In this document: positions 17,395 through 27,100 of the stretch, piece by piece
How positions within the stretch are numbered: position 1 is the stretch's first letter
How the letters are laid out: each line of letters begins with the position of its first letter
DNA from: Nesterenkonia sandarakina
Lineage (GTDB): Bacteria > Actinomycetota > Actinomycetes > Actinomycetales > Micrococcaceae
Direction: 5' to 3'
Assembly (NCBI RefSeq): GCF_013410215.1
Contig: NZ_JACCFQ010000001.1
Span: forward strand, 62,001 to 126,000
Length of the DNA stretch: 64,000 nt
Translations under genes and position numbers: made by a program
Notes under the pieces: generated by a model
What the model saw: only the letters and a program-made list of their open reading frames with translations
Told to the model about the DNA's origin: nothing
Database searches by the model: none

Positions 17395-18867
17395 TCAGTC
17401 CTCGGGGTCGGTGACGTGCAGGTGGAGCCGGCGGGCGGCCTCGGAGATCGACCCGGTCAGCGAGGGATAGACCGTGAAGGTCGTCGCGACGTCGTCGACG
17501 TGGAGCTTATGCGTGACCGCCAGGGCCAGCGGGAAGATCAGCTCGGAGGCGCGCGGAGCGACGACGACGGCGCCGATCACCGTGCCGGAGCCCTTGCGCG
17601 AGAAGATCTTCACGAAGCCCTCGCGGATGTTCATCATCTTGGCTCGGGCGTTGGTGGCCAGGTCCAGCTTGATCACATCGGCCTGGTACTTCCCGGAGTC
17701 GACCTGTTCCTGGGTGACCCCGACGGTGGCGATCTCCGGGGAGGTGAACACGTTGGAGGCGACCTGGTGCAGCTTCAGCGGCTTCACGCTCTCCCCCTGC
17801 ATATGCGCCACCGCCACCCGGCCCTGCATCGCGGCGACCGAGGCCAGCGGCATGACCCCGGTGCAGTCCCCGGCGGCGTAGATGTTGTTCGCGGTGGTCC
17901 GCGAGACGGTGTCCACCTGCACGTGACCGGACTCTGAGATCTCCACCCCGGCCTCCTCGAGCCCGATCCCGGCGGTGTTGGGGATCCCGCCCACAGCCAT
18001 CAGGCAGTGCGAGCCCTGGAGCACCTCGCCGTTGGTCAGCCGGACCTCGACGCCGTTCTCGGTGCGCTGCACGGACTCCGCCCGGGTCAGCGAGGCGACG
18101 TGGACCCCGACGCGTTCGAAGGAGTTCTCCAGCACCGTGGCGGCGTCGGAGTCCTCCCCGGGCAGCACCTGGTCCCGGGAGGAGACCAGGGTGACCTCCG
18201 CGCCGAGCCGGCGGTAGGCCGAGGCGAACTCGGCGCCGGTGACCCCGGAGCCGACGACGATCATGTGCTCCGGGACCTCGGTGAGGTTATAGGCCTGGGT
18301 CCAGTTCAGGATCCGCTCCCCATCGGGCTTGGCGGAGGCCAGTTCTCGGGGGTGTGCCCCGGTGGCCACGATGACGGCGTCGGCGTCGATCTGCTCCCCG
18401 GCGTGGGCGCCGGAGGTGACCTCGATGCTGTGCGGGGGCACCAGCGCGCCGCGCCCGATGATCACCCGCACCCCGTAGGACTCCAAGGTGGCGTGGATGT
18501 CCCGGGACTGGCTGTGCGCGAGTTTGAGCAGTCGTTCGTTGACCTTGGAGAAGTCGGCCCAGGCCTCCGCCTCCACGGCGGACTCGGTCTGGGACCCGTT
18601 GCCACGCTCTCCCATGCGCTCGCCGAAGCGCACGCCGAAGGCGGTGGAGATGTTGACCCGGCGCATCGCGTCCGCGGTGGCGATCAGGGTCTTGGAGGGC
18701 ACCACGTCGGTGAGCACCGCGGAGCCGCCCAGGCCCTTCTCCTCGATGATGGTGACCTCCGCGCCGGCGTCGGCGGCGACCATGGCCGCCTCGTACCCTC
18801 CGGGGCCGCCCCCGAGGATGGCGATGCGGTCAGGGGCGAAGCGTCGGCGCGAGTTAGTTGGAGTCAC
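17395..18867 (-). CDS. lpdA: NAD(P)H-quinone dehydrogenase, LpdA-type flavoprotein
   Basis: A 490-residue FAD/NAD(P)H two-dinucleotide-binding flavoprotein. The FAD site is AILGGGPGGYEAAMVAADAG, the NAD(P) site is MIVVGSGVTGAEFASAYRRLG, and the second FAD motif is NNIYAAGDCTG. The segment GGSAVLTDVVPSKTLIA replaces the CxxxxC disulfide of dihydrolipoamide dehydrogenase, exactly the change seen in mycobacterial LpdA, which reduces quinones rather than disulfides. The annotated frame extends upstream, but GTG 18867 (VTPTNSRRRFAPDRIAI) places the FAD motif at the usual distance; a CAGAAT hexamer lies six bases before it. First gene of the lpdA-DUF885-GNAT operon and divergent from the nucleoside phosphorylase gene. 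Confidence 0.92.
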   Translation of the reverse strand: MTPTNSRRRFAPDRIAILGGGPGGYEAAMVAADAGAEVTIIEEKGLGGSAVLTDVVPSKTLIATADAMRRVNISTAFGVRFGERMGERGNGSQTESAVEAEAWADFSKVNERLLKLAHSQSRDIHATLESYGVRVIIGRGALVPPHSIEVTSGAHAGEQIDADAVIVATGAHPRELASAKPDGERILNWTQAYNLTEVPEHMIVVGSGVTGAEFASAYRRLGAEVTLVSSRDQVLPGEDSDAATVLENSFERVGVHVASLTRAESVQRTENGVEVRLTNGEVLQGSHCLMAVGGIPNTAGIGLEEAGVEISESGHVQVDTVSRTTANNIYAAGDCTGVMPLASVAAMQGRVAVAHMQGESVKPLKLHQVASNVFTSPEIATVGVTQEQVDSGKYQADVIKLDLATNARAKMMNIREGFVKIFSRKGSGTVIGAVVVAPRASELIFPLALAVTHKLHVDDVATTFTVYPSLTGSISEAARRLHLHVTDPED

Positions 18868-19042
18868 AGCCCCATTCTGCCCAGTTGCCGGGGCAATGTC
18901 ATACGCCGGACGAGGATGTGACGGCTTCGGGGCCCCTGGTCTGCTCACCCTCGGGCAGGCCGCACCAGGGTTACGACCCCCGGTCGCGGCTGCGGCGGCG
19001 CGCACGGCCGCGTCTGCCTGCCGCGGTGTCTGACTCAGGCGG

Positions 19043-19048
19043 TAGATT
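19043..19048 (+). promoter_or_regulatory. candidate -10 box (TAGATT) for a leaderless nucleoside phosphorylase mRNA
   Basis: TAGATT ends seven bases before the GTG at 19056 and no SD is present, so transcription would begin at or next to the start codon. Confidence 0.4.
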
Positions 19049-19055
19049 GTGCTGT

Positions 19056-19964
19056 GTGAGCCACGACAGAGTCCAGACCCAGCCCAGTGCCCCGACCAGC
19101 GACCGCCTCGACGACCATGTGGTCGCCCAGCCGGAGCTGACTCCCACCAATGACCCCACGGCCCCGGCGAACCAGCGCGCGGAGGCTGCGGCGCGCGCGC
19201 TGCGCGAGCAGGCCGGGGTCGACTCCATCGACCTGGCCTGCACCCTGGGCTCGGGCTGGGGTGAGGCCGCCGCGCAGCTCGGTGAGATCGTCGCGGAGAT
19301 CGACGCCGAGCAGGTGCCCGGCTTCCACTCCTCCGGGGTCTCCGGGCACAGCGGAACGCTCAAGGTCATCCGCACCAGCTCCGGGGCGCACGTGCTGGTG
19401 ATCGGCGCCCGCACCCACTACTACGAGGGGCGGGGCGTGGACGCCGTCGCCCATGGGGTGCGCACCGCCGCTGCGGCAGGGGCCCGCACCATGGTGCTCA
19501 CCAACGGCTGCGGCGGGCTGAACCCGCAGTGGAAGCCGGGCACCCCGGTGCTGATCTCGGATCACCTCAACCTCACCGGCACCTCCTCGCTGCGCGGGGC
19601 GCACTTCGTGGACATGACCGACCTCTACTCCCCCCGGCTGCGCGAGCTTGCCCGTGAGGTCGACCCGGACCTGCCCGAAGGCGTCTACGCCCAGTTCCCC
19701 GGGCCGCACTATGAGACCCCCGCCGAGGTCAGGATGGCCGGGGTCCTCGGTGCCGACCTGGTGGGCATGTCCACGGCGCTGGAAGCGATCGCGGCCCGGG
19801 CCGCCGGGATGGAGGTCTTCGGCATCTCCCTGGTGACCAACCAGGCGGCCGGGATCTCCCCGGAGCCGCTGAGCCACACCGAGGTCCTCGACGCCGGGCG
19901 CGAGGCCGCGCCTCGGATCTCCGCGCTGCTGGCCACGGTGATCGGGCGCATCCTCGCCCCCTGA
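19056..19964 (+). CDS. purine nucleoside phosphorylase (trimeric, PNP/MTAP family)
   Basis: Cleaves purine (deoxy)nucleosides with phosphate to the base and (deoxy)ribose 1-phosphate. The 302-residue protein carries the family signatures in order: phosphate loop TLGSGWGEAA, GARTHYYEGRG, base pocket TNGCGGLNP, FPGPHYETPAE and the GMSTALEAI loop. About 45 extra residues precede the core. The longer upstream frame has no start signal; GTG 19056 (VSHDRVQTQP) is seven bases after a -10-like TAGATT with no SD. The next genes encode a phosphosugar mutase and deoxyribose-phosphate aldolase, which process its sugar-phosphate product. Confidence 0.93.
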   Translation: MSHDRVQTQPSAPTSDRLDDHVVAQPELTPTNDPTAPANQRAEAAARALREQAGVDSIDLACTLGSGWGEAAAQLGEIVAEIDAEQVPGFHSSGVSGHSGTLKVIRTSSGAHVLVIGARTHYYEGRGVDAVAHGVRTAAAAGARTMVLTNGCGGLNPQWKPGTPVLISDHLNLTGTSSLRGAHFVDMTDLYSPRLRELAREVDPDLPEGVYAQFPGPHYETPAEVRMAGVLGADLVGMSTALEAIAARAAGMEVFGISLVTNQAAGISPEPLSHTEVLDAGREAAPRISALLATVIGRILAP

Positions 19965-20035
19965 GCCGGACCCCGTAGACCCCGAGCCGTGAACACAGAC
20001 CCGATACTCCGACCCGAATGAGGGAGCAGACCGCC

Positions 20036-21868
20036 ATGACCGAGAAGCTGATCGGCACCGTCCGCCGCTGGATCGAGCAGGACCCGGACCCCAGAACCAG
20101 GTCAGCGCTGCAGGAGCTGGTCCAGCGTGCGGAGTCCTCCGACACCGCCGCGACCACCGAGCTGGAGCGGCTCTTCGCCGGTCGGCTCGCCTTCGGCACC
20201 GCGGGGCTTCGCGCCGAGCTGGGCCCAGGCCCGCTGCGGATGAACCGTCTGGTGGTGCGTCAGACCGCGGCCGGGATGCTCAGCTACGCCGAGGAACAGC
20301 TCACCGAGGCCCGCACCAAGGCGGACAACCCGCAGGACCTGCTCAGCCGCGGGGCGCGCAAGATCGTGATCGGCTTCGACGCGCGGCACCAGTCCGATGA
20401 GTTCGCCGCCGACACCGCCGAGATCTTCTCCGCCGCCGGCTGGGAGGTCCATCTCTTCACCCGCCCCGGCCCGACGCCGCTGCTGGCCCGGCAGGTGCTG
20501 GTCCTCGACGCCGAGATCGGGGTCATGGTCACCGCCAGTCACAACCCGCCCCAGGACAACGGGTATAAGGTCTACCTCGGCGGAGAGCTCTCCCGCTTCC
20601 TGGAACCGCACGGGCGTGGCGTCGGCGCCCAGATCGTGGCCCCGGTGGATCAGGACATCGCCGCCCGGATCGCCGAGCTCGTCGAGGCCGCAGCCGATTC
20701 CCCCGAGGCCGGCGCTGCGGCCGACGCTGATGCACCGGCCGGCGCTGCCACCACTCACCCGGTCACCGAGGAGGCCCGCCGCAGCTACGAGCGCGAGGCC
20801 CTGGAGCTGCTGGACCCGCAGAACTACCCCGAGCGTGAGCTGCACGTGGTCTACACCGCGATGCACGGCGTGGGCGGGGAGATGGTGACCTCGCTGCTGC
20901 GCGCCGGCGGGTTCACGGTGACCCCGGTGGCTGAGCAGTTCGAACCGGACCCGGACTTCCCCACCGCCGACTTCCCCAACCCGGAGGAGCCAGGCGCCCT
21001 GGACCTGGCGCTGAAGGCCGCCGAGGCGCACAACGCCGACCTGGTGCTGGCCAACGACCCGGACGCCGACCGGCTCTCCGCCGCGGTCTATGACGAGGTC
21101 GCCGGGGCCTGGCGGCAGCTCTCCGGAGATGAGATCGGGGCTCTGCTGGGCCGGCATCTGCTCGAGCGCGGGCCGCTGCGCCCCCAGGCCGACGGCGGGG
21201 CTCCGGTGCTGGCCAGTTCGGTCGTCTCCTCCCGGCTGCTTCAGCGGCTGTGCCAGGTCCGCGGCGTCGGGCACGCCGCCACGCTGACCGGCTTCAAGTG
21301 GCTGGCCCGGGTCCAGCACATGAGCTTCGGCTACGAGGAGGCCATCGGCTTCAATGTCGACCCCGAGCATGTCAAGGACAAGGACGGCGTCTCGGCCGCG
21401 CTGATCTTCGCCGAGATGACCGCCTCGCTGAAGGCCCGCGGGACCAGCCTGGTCGCCGCCCTGGACGAGATCGCCGCCGAGGCAGGAGTCTTCGTCACCG
21501 GGCAGGTCACCATCAGGGTGGGTGACCTCTCCGAACTGGGCAAGGTCACCGCGGCGCTGCGCGCCCAGCCGCCTGCGGAGATCGCAGGCTCCGCCGTCGT
21601 CGAGTCCCTGGACCTCACCCAGGACCCGCTGCCTGGCACGGAGCTCAGCGAAGCGACCAAGACCGATGCGCTGATCTACCTCACCGAGGCCGGGGACCGG
21701 GTGATCGTGCGGCCCTCCGGGACCGAGCCGAAGGTCAAGTGCTACCTGGAAGCGGTCGCGGACACACCCGGGGTCGATGCCGCCCCCGAGGCGATCAGTG
21801 CCGCCCGGGCGCAGGCCGCCGGGCGTCTGGAGCAGCTGCGCAGCTCGATGGAGACCATGCTCAGCTGA
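20036..21868 (+). CDS. phosphohexomutase family protein, probable phosphopentomutase role
   Basis: A 610-residue member of the alpha-D-phosphohexomutase superfamily (PgcA/PmmB, PGM2-like). The phosphoserine loop is VMVTASHNPPQDNGYKVYLG, the metal loop is LANDPDADRLSAAV, and the sugar-binding and phosphate-binding loops are YEEAIGFNVDPEH and RPSGTEPKVKCYLE; all catalytic residues are intact. AGGGAG at nine bases supports ATG 20036. The location between a nucleoside phosphorylase and deoC argues that it isomerises ribose/deoxyribose 1-phosphate to the 5-phosphate, as PGM2-type enzymes do, though phosphomannose or phosphoglucose activity cannot be excluded. Confidence 0.92.
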   Translation: MTEKLIGTVRRWIEQDPDPRTRSALQELVQRAESSDTAATTELERLFAGRLAFGTAGLRAELGPGPLRMNRLVVRQTAAGMLSYAEEQLTEARTKADNPQDLLSRGARKIVIGFDARHQSDEFAADTAEIFSAAGWEVHLFTRPGPTPLLARQVLVLDAEIGVMVTASHNPPQDNGYKVYLGGELSRFLEPHGRGVGAQIVAPVDQDIAARIAELVEAAADSPEAGAAADADAPAGAATTHPVTEEARRSYEREALELLDPQNYPERELHVVYTAMHGVGGEMVTSLLRAGGFTVTPVAEQFEPDPDFPTADFPNPEEPGALDLALKAAEAHNADLVLANDPDADRLSAAVYDEVAGAWRQLSGDEIGALLGRHLLERGPLRPQADGGAPVLASSVVSSRLLQRLCQVRGVGHAATLTGFKWLARVQHMSFGYEEAIGFNVDPEHVKDKDGVSAALIFAEMTASLKARGTSLVAALDEIAAEAGVFVTGQVTIRVGDLSELGKVTAALRAQPPAEIAGSAVVESLDLTQDPLPGTELSEATKTDALIYLTEAGDRVIVRPSGTEPKVKCYLEAVADTPGVDAAPEAISAARAQAAGRLEQLRSSMETMLS

Positions 21869-21917
21869 GCCTCACCCCACCCCACCACCACTGATGTCAC
21901 CGACTTGAGGACCCCTG

Positions 21918-22622
21918 ATGACCCACACCCCCACCCCCGCCGAGATGGCGCCGCTGATCGACCACACCGCCCTGAAGCCGGACACCGATGAGGCCACCGT
22001 GCGCCGGGTCGTCACCGAGGCGCTGACGCATTCCTTCGCCGCGGTCTGCATCAACCCGCGCTGGGTGACCCTGGTGGCCGCCGAGCTCGCCGGCAGCCCG
22101 GTCACGACCTGCACCGTGGTCGGCTTCCCGCTGGGGGCCTCCACCACCGCGGCCAAGCTCGCCGAGACCGTGGAAGCGGTCCAGCTCGGTGCCCAGGAGG
22201 TGGACATGGTGGTGGACATCGCGGCGGCCAACGCCGGTGACCACAGCTATGTGGAAGCACAGATCCGGGCGCTGGCGGATGCCGCCCACGCCGGCGGCGC
22301 GATCCTGAAGGTGATCCTGGAGACCGCACTGCTCAGCGAGTCCGCCAAGACGCTGGTCTGCCGGGCCGCAGAGGCCGCCGGTGCCGACTTCGTGAAGACC
22401 TCCACCGGGTTCGCCGGAGGCGGGGCCACCCTGGCCGACATCACCTTGATGCACTCGCTGGTCGGCGGCCGGCTGGGCATCAAGGCCTCCGGCGGGGTCC
22501 GCAGCTACGACGACGCCGTGGCCATGGTCTCCGCCGGCGCCACACGCATCGGCGCAAGCTCCTCTCTTGATATCGTGGAGCACAGAGATTCCAGCACATC
22601 CGGTGCTGCCGGAGACTACTGA
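21918..22622 (+). CDS. deoC: deoxyribose-phosphate aldolase
   Basis: DeoC splits 2-deoxyribose 5-phosphate into glyceraldehyde 3-phosphate and acetaldehyde through a Schiff base. The 234-residue protein has LIDHTALKPDTDEATV at the start, the catalytic aspartate in EVDMVVDIAAA, a lysine in ILKVILETALL, and the Schiff-base lysine in FVKTSTGFAGGGAT, followed by the phosphate-binding IKASGGVRSYDDA and GATRIGASSSLDI. It follows the mutase gene by 49 bases, giving a pathway order of phosphorolysis, isomerisation and cleavage. Confidence 0.96.
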   Translation: MTHTPTPAEMAPLIDHTALKPDTDEATVRRVVTEALTHSFAAVCINPRWVTLVAAELAGSPVTTCTVVGFPLGASTTAAKLAETVEAVQLGAQEVDMVVDIAAANAGDHSYVEAQIRALADAAHAGGAILKVILETALLSESAKTLVCRAAEAAGADFVKTSTGFAGGGATLADITLMHSLVGGRLGIKASGGVRSYDDAVAMVSAGATRIGASSSLDIVEHRDSSTSGAAGDY

Positions 22623-22664
22623 GTCAGGCTTCCAGCAGACCGCACCGCATCCTAAGGGGAGCAC

Positions 22665-22985
22665 ATGATCAGCAACGGTAAGGTCAAGGCCTATTCGGGC
22701 CAGGGCAACTTCGTAGGAAACTTCGCCGCGTTCTCCGTGGTCTTCCTGATGCTCGTCGGTTCGATCGTCGCGCTGAACTTCTGGGATCTGGACCAGGTGT
22801 GGCTTCCCGGTCTGATCTTCATCGTGCTCTACACCGGGTCGTTCCTGGTGGCCAAGGAGGTCATCGGCCGCTCGGACTCGCTGGAGCAGCAGGACCTCCA
22901 CGGCGAGCATGGTGAACCGCTGGACGCCATGGCCTCCCGGGCCGCCTCCTCCCGCGAATCGGCTGCGGAGCCTCACGTCCGCTGA
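22665..22985 (+). CDS. small two-helix membrane protein
   Basis: A 106-residue protein of unknown family with two hydrophobic segments (NFAAFSVVFLMLVGSIVAL and PGLIFIVLYTGSFLVAKEV) and a 45-residue polar, Glu/Ser-rich C-terminal tail. The start has a strong SD (AAGGGGAG) before ATG 22665. It stands between deoC and an acyltransferase gene on the same strand. No function is evident. Confidence 0.75.
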   Translation: MISNGKVKAYSGQGNFVGNFAAFSVVFLMLVGSIVALNFWDLDQVWLPGLIFIVLYTGSFLVAKEVIGRSDSLEQQDLHGEHGEPLDAMASRAASSRESAAEPHVR

Positions 22986-23020
22986 CCCTCGCGTCAGCTG
23001 ACCCCGCACGCAGAACTGCC

Positions 23021-24139
23021 ATGACCACCCCGGCGCTGCGGCCCGTGAGCGCCCGGAATCTCGGCATCGACCTGCTGCGGGTGATCTCGGTGGCCGCCGT
23101 GGTCATCGGGCACGCCTGGGCGGGAATGCCGGGGGCGGACTATCTGCAGATCTGGCGGATGCCGCTGTTCTTCTTCCTGGCGGGCTTCTTCTTCTCCACC
23201 TCCAGGACCCTGCGTGGGGAGCTGCAGGCCCGCACCCGCAGCCTCGCGGTCCCCTACGCGGTCTGGCTCCTGCTGCTCAGCGCCGGCGTCCTGGCGATGA
23301 CGCAGACCCCCTGGCCGTTCGAGCCTGGCACCATCCGCGGGGCGCTGATCGGTGGTGCCCGCACCGATATGCCGTTCCTGGCGTTCTGGTTCATCTCGGT
23401 GCTCTTCTTCGCCGCGCTGCTGCTGCGCGCGGTGCTCGCCCTGCCCTGGTGGGCCGGCGCGGCGGTGGGCCTGGCGGGTCTCACCCTGGCCCAGCTGCCG
23501 GACTCCGCCATGGCCTACACCCCACTGGGCGTCGGACTGGTCCCCGCCTGCATGGCCTTCATGCTCGCCGGTCACTGGTTCGGCCGGTTCATGCGCTCCC
23601 CGCGCGGACTCAGCCTGCCGGGCAAGCCCTGGATCGGGCTGCTCTGCCTGGGCATCGGCTTCGGCGCCCTGGCCGCAGGCGCGGGGACCATGAACATCAA
23701 ATGGTCCGGCTTCGGCACCTTCCTGCTCTCCCCCGCGGTCTCCGTGCTGATCAGCATCGGGCTGGTGCTGCTGTTCTCCACCACGGTCAACGCCCTGCTC
23801 GGCGGGCCCCGGCCGGCCGAAGCCGGCCCAGACGGGGCTGCCACCCACCGCAGCACCGAGTCGCCGCGCGGGCGGGTCCTCGGCGTCGTCATCTCCGAGC
23901 TGGTGCAGACCGCCACCTTCGTGGTCTTCGCCCACGCGATGGTGCTCTACCTGTTGCTGCGGCTCTTCGAGCTGGAGAACCCGGTGCTGCGCACCGTGAT
24001 CGCGCTGATCATCTGCTGGGGCCTGGGAATCCTGGTCAACCGCACCCCGCTCTCAGGCCCGCTGAACGGGCTGCCGCGGTCCGCGCTGCGCCGCCGGAGG
24101 GCGGATCACACCGGCGGGAAGATCGCCTCGAAGACCTGA
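23021..24139 (+). CDS. acyltransferase-3 family membrane protein
   Basis: A 372-residue polytopic protein of the acyltransferase 3 (OafA/NodX) family, which O-acylates cell-envelope carbohydrates or lipids. The opening LGIDLLRVISVAAVVIGHAW contains the family's essential Arg and the His after helix 1; about ten hydrophobic helices follow, with FWFISVLFFAALLL and ICWGLGILVN among them. The C-terminal tail is short and basic. No SD precedes ATG 23021. The last 34 bases overlap the end of the convergent mfd gene, an unusual tail-to-tail arrangement. Confidence 0.88.
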   Translation: MTTPALRPVSARNLGIDLLRVISVAAVVIGHAWAGMPGADYLQIWRMPLFFFLAGFFFSTSRTLRGELQARTRSLAVPYAVWLLLLSAGVLAMTQTPWPFEPGTIRGALIGGARTDMPFLAFWFISVLFFAALLLRAVLALPWWAGAAVGLAGLTLAQLPDSAMAYTPLGVGLVPACMAFMLAGHWFGRFMRSPRGLSLPGKPWIGLLCLGIGFGALAAGAGTMNIKWSGFGTFLLSPAVSVLISIGLVLLFSTTVNALLGGPRPAEAGPDGAATHRSTESPRGRVLGVVISELVQTATFVVFAHAMVLYLLLRLFELENPVLRTVIALIICWGLGILVNRTPLSGPLNGLPRSALRRRRADHTGGKIASKT

Positions 24140-27100
24140 TTCAGCCAGGCCAGCAGCTCGCCGTCGGTGAGCTCCACCCCGGTGATCCCGCTGGTCTTGG
24201 GCTTGGGGATCAACACCTGCTTCATCGAGACCTTGTGCTGGCTGCCCGGATACAGGCGTTCCATGCGCATGGTCTTGGACTCGGCCAGCTCCGCCACCGG
24301 GCCGAAGCGGATGAACTTGCCCTGGGTGCCGACGTCGTGGATGCCCGCGGCCCGGGCGCGGTTGCGGAACCTCGCCACCTCGATCAGGTTGGTCACCGGG
24401 TCCGGCAGGTCCCCGTAGCGGTCCTGCCATTCGGTGATGACCTCGGCGATCTTCTCCTCGGTGTCTGCCGCGGCGAGCTTGCGGTAGCCCTCCAGGCGCA
24501 GCCGCTCGCCGGGCACGTAGTCGTGGGGCAGGTGGGCGTTGATCGGGAGTTCGATCTTGACCTCGGTGAAGGTCTCCTCCTCGTCGCCGCGGTAGTCGGC
24601 CACCGCCTCACCGACCAGACGCAGGTAGAGGTCGAAGCCGACCCCGGCGATATGCCCGGACTGCTCGCCGCCGAGCATGTTCCCGGCGCCGCGGATCTCC
24701 AGGTCCTTCATCGCCAGCTGCAGGCCGGCGCCGAGTTCGTTGTTCGCCGCCACGGCACGCAGCCGCTCCAGGGCGACCTCGCCCAGCGGCTTCTCCGCCG
24801 GGTAGAGGAAATACGCGTAGGCGCGCTCCCGGGAGCGCCCCACCCGGCCGCGCAGCTGGTGCAGCTGGGAGAGCCCGTAGGTGGAGGCGCGGTCCACGAT
24901 CAGGGTGTTCGCGTTGGAGATGTCCAGACCGGTCTCGATGATCGTGGTGGAGACCAGCACGTCGAAGCGCTTCTCCCAGAAGTCCTGGATGATCTGCTCC
25001 AGCCGGGACTCGCTCATCTGACCGTGGGCGACCTCCACGCGCGCCTCCGGGACCAGCTCACGGACCCTGGCTGCGGTGGCGTCGATCGAGGAGACCCGGT
25101 TGTGCACGAAGAACACCTGACCCTCGCGCATCAGCTCGCGCCGGATCGCGGCGGAGACCTGCTTATCGGTATAGGGCCCCACATAGGTGAGCACCGGGTG
25201 GCGCTCCTCCGGCGGGGTCGCCAGGGTGGAGGTCTCCCGGATCCCGGCCATGGACATCTCCAGGGTGCGCGGGATCGGGGTGGCGGACATGGCCAGGACG
25301 TCCACGTTGGTGCGCATCTTCTTCAGCTGTTCCTTGTGCTCGACCCCGAAGCGCTGCTCCTCGTCGATGATCACCAGGCCCAGGTCGTGGAACTCCACCT
25401 CTTTGGAGAGCAGCCGGTGGGTGCCGATCACGATGTCCACGCTGCCTTCCCGCAGGCCGAGCATCGTCTCCTTGGACTCCTTGGCGGTCTGGAACCGCGA
25501 GAGCGGGGCCACCCGGACCGGGAATCCGGCGTAGCGCTCGGTGAAGGTCTCATAATGCTGGGAGACCAGCAGCGTGGTGGGCACCAGAACGGCGACCTGC
25601 TTGCCGTCCTGGACCGCCTTGAAGGCGGCACGGATCGCGATCTCGGTCTTGCCGTAGCCCACGTCGCCGGAGATCAGCCGATCCATCGGGATCTCACGCT
25701 GCATGTCCGCCTTGACCTCGTCGCTGGCGGTGAGCTGGTCCGGGGTCTCGGCATAGGGGAAGGCGTCCTCCAGCTCCGACTGCCAGGGCGTGTCAGGGCC
25801 GAAGGCGTGCCCGCGGGAGGCCATGCGTGCCGCGTAGAGCCTGATCAGCTCGCCGGCGATCTCCTTGACCGCCTTCTTCGCCTTGCGCTTGGTCTGCGAC
25901 CAGTCGCTGCCGCCCATCTTGGACAGCGAGGGCGCCTCCCCGCCCACATACTGCGAGACCTGGTCGAGCTGGTCGGTGGGGACCATCAGCCGATCCTTGG
26001 CGCCGCCGCGCTTGGAGGCGGCGTACTCCAGCACCAGGTACTCCCGGATCCCGGCGGTGCCCGCCTTGATCGCCTGCGGGGAGCCGACCTTGCGCTGGAT
26101 CAGCTCGACGAACTGGCCGATCCCGTGCTGTTCGTGGACCACGTAGTCCCCGGGCTTCAGCGCCAGCGGGTCCACCACATGACGACGACGCCGCGCAGGC
26201 ACCTTCCGTGCGGAGCCGGAGTCCTGCCGGATGGAGCGCCCGAGCATCTCCGACTCGGTCAGCAGCGCCAGCTGCAGCGGGTCCACGGCGAAGCCCTCGG
26301 AGACGTTCGCGGTGGAGATCGTGATGGTCCCCGGCGCCGGTGGCTGGTCCAGGGAGTCCACCCGGACGCAGGGGACTTCGTGTTCGGTGAGCAGCTCATG
26401 GACCCGCTGTGCGGAGCCTGCCGCGGCGGTGGTCACCACCACGGTCCAGTTCGCCTTGGCCCGCTCGCCCAGGAAGGTCATCACGTCCTCGACGCTGCCG
26501 CGGTAGCCGATCGGCTCCCGGGAGTCCAGGGAGACGATGTCGGCGTCCTGCTCCAGCTCCTCGTCCAGGCCCAGCGAGGTCATCGACCACCAGCCCGCGC
26601 CGTGGGCGATCGAGGCTTCCCGGGTCTCGGCCAGACTCGCGAACCCTCCGGCGGCCAGGCCCTGCTGCTCGCTGCCGATCTGGGCCCCGCTGAGGTCCAG
26701 CGGGGCGGCCGCACCGTCGGGGGCCGCGGACCAGGCGGCGGCGAGGAACTCCTCGTTGGTGGCGGCGAGGTCATGGGCGCGTCCCCGGGTCTTCTCGGGT
26801 TCGATCACCACGGTCAGCGAGCCGGCGGGCAGCTGCTCCACGAAGGGCACCATCTCGGGCACCAGCACCGGGGCCAGGGACTCCATGCCCTCGGCGGCGA
26901 TCCCTTCGGCGAGCTTGGTGAGCAGATCCGCGGCGTGCGGCATCTGCGCGATGAGCTCCTTCGCGCGGGCCTGCACGGCCTCGGTGATCAGCAGTTCGCG
27001 GCAGGGAGCGGCGTCGAGCACCTGGGGGTGGTCGGTGGACTCGGTGTCCAGTGAGCGCTGATCCGCCACGGCGAACCAGCGCATCTGCTCGACCTCGTCG

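Noticed and set aside
15757-17937. A 726-residue open frame on the plus strand
   Set aside because: Antisense to DUF885 and lpdA, both of which have clear family motifs.
23449-27054. A 1,201-residue open frame on the plus strand
   Set aside because: It is antisense to mfd, with composition rich in His, Gly, Leu, Asp and Arg typical of high-GC shadow frames and no recognisable domain. mfd on the other strand has every expected motif.
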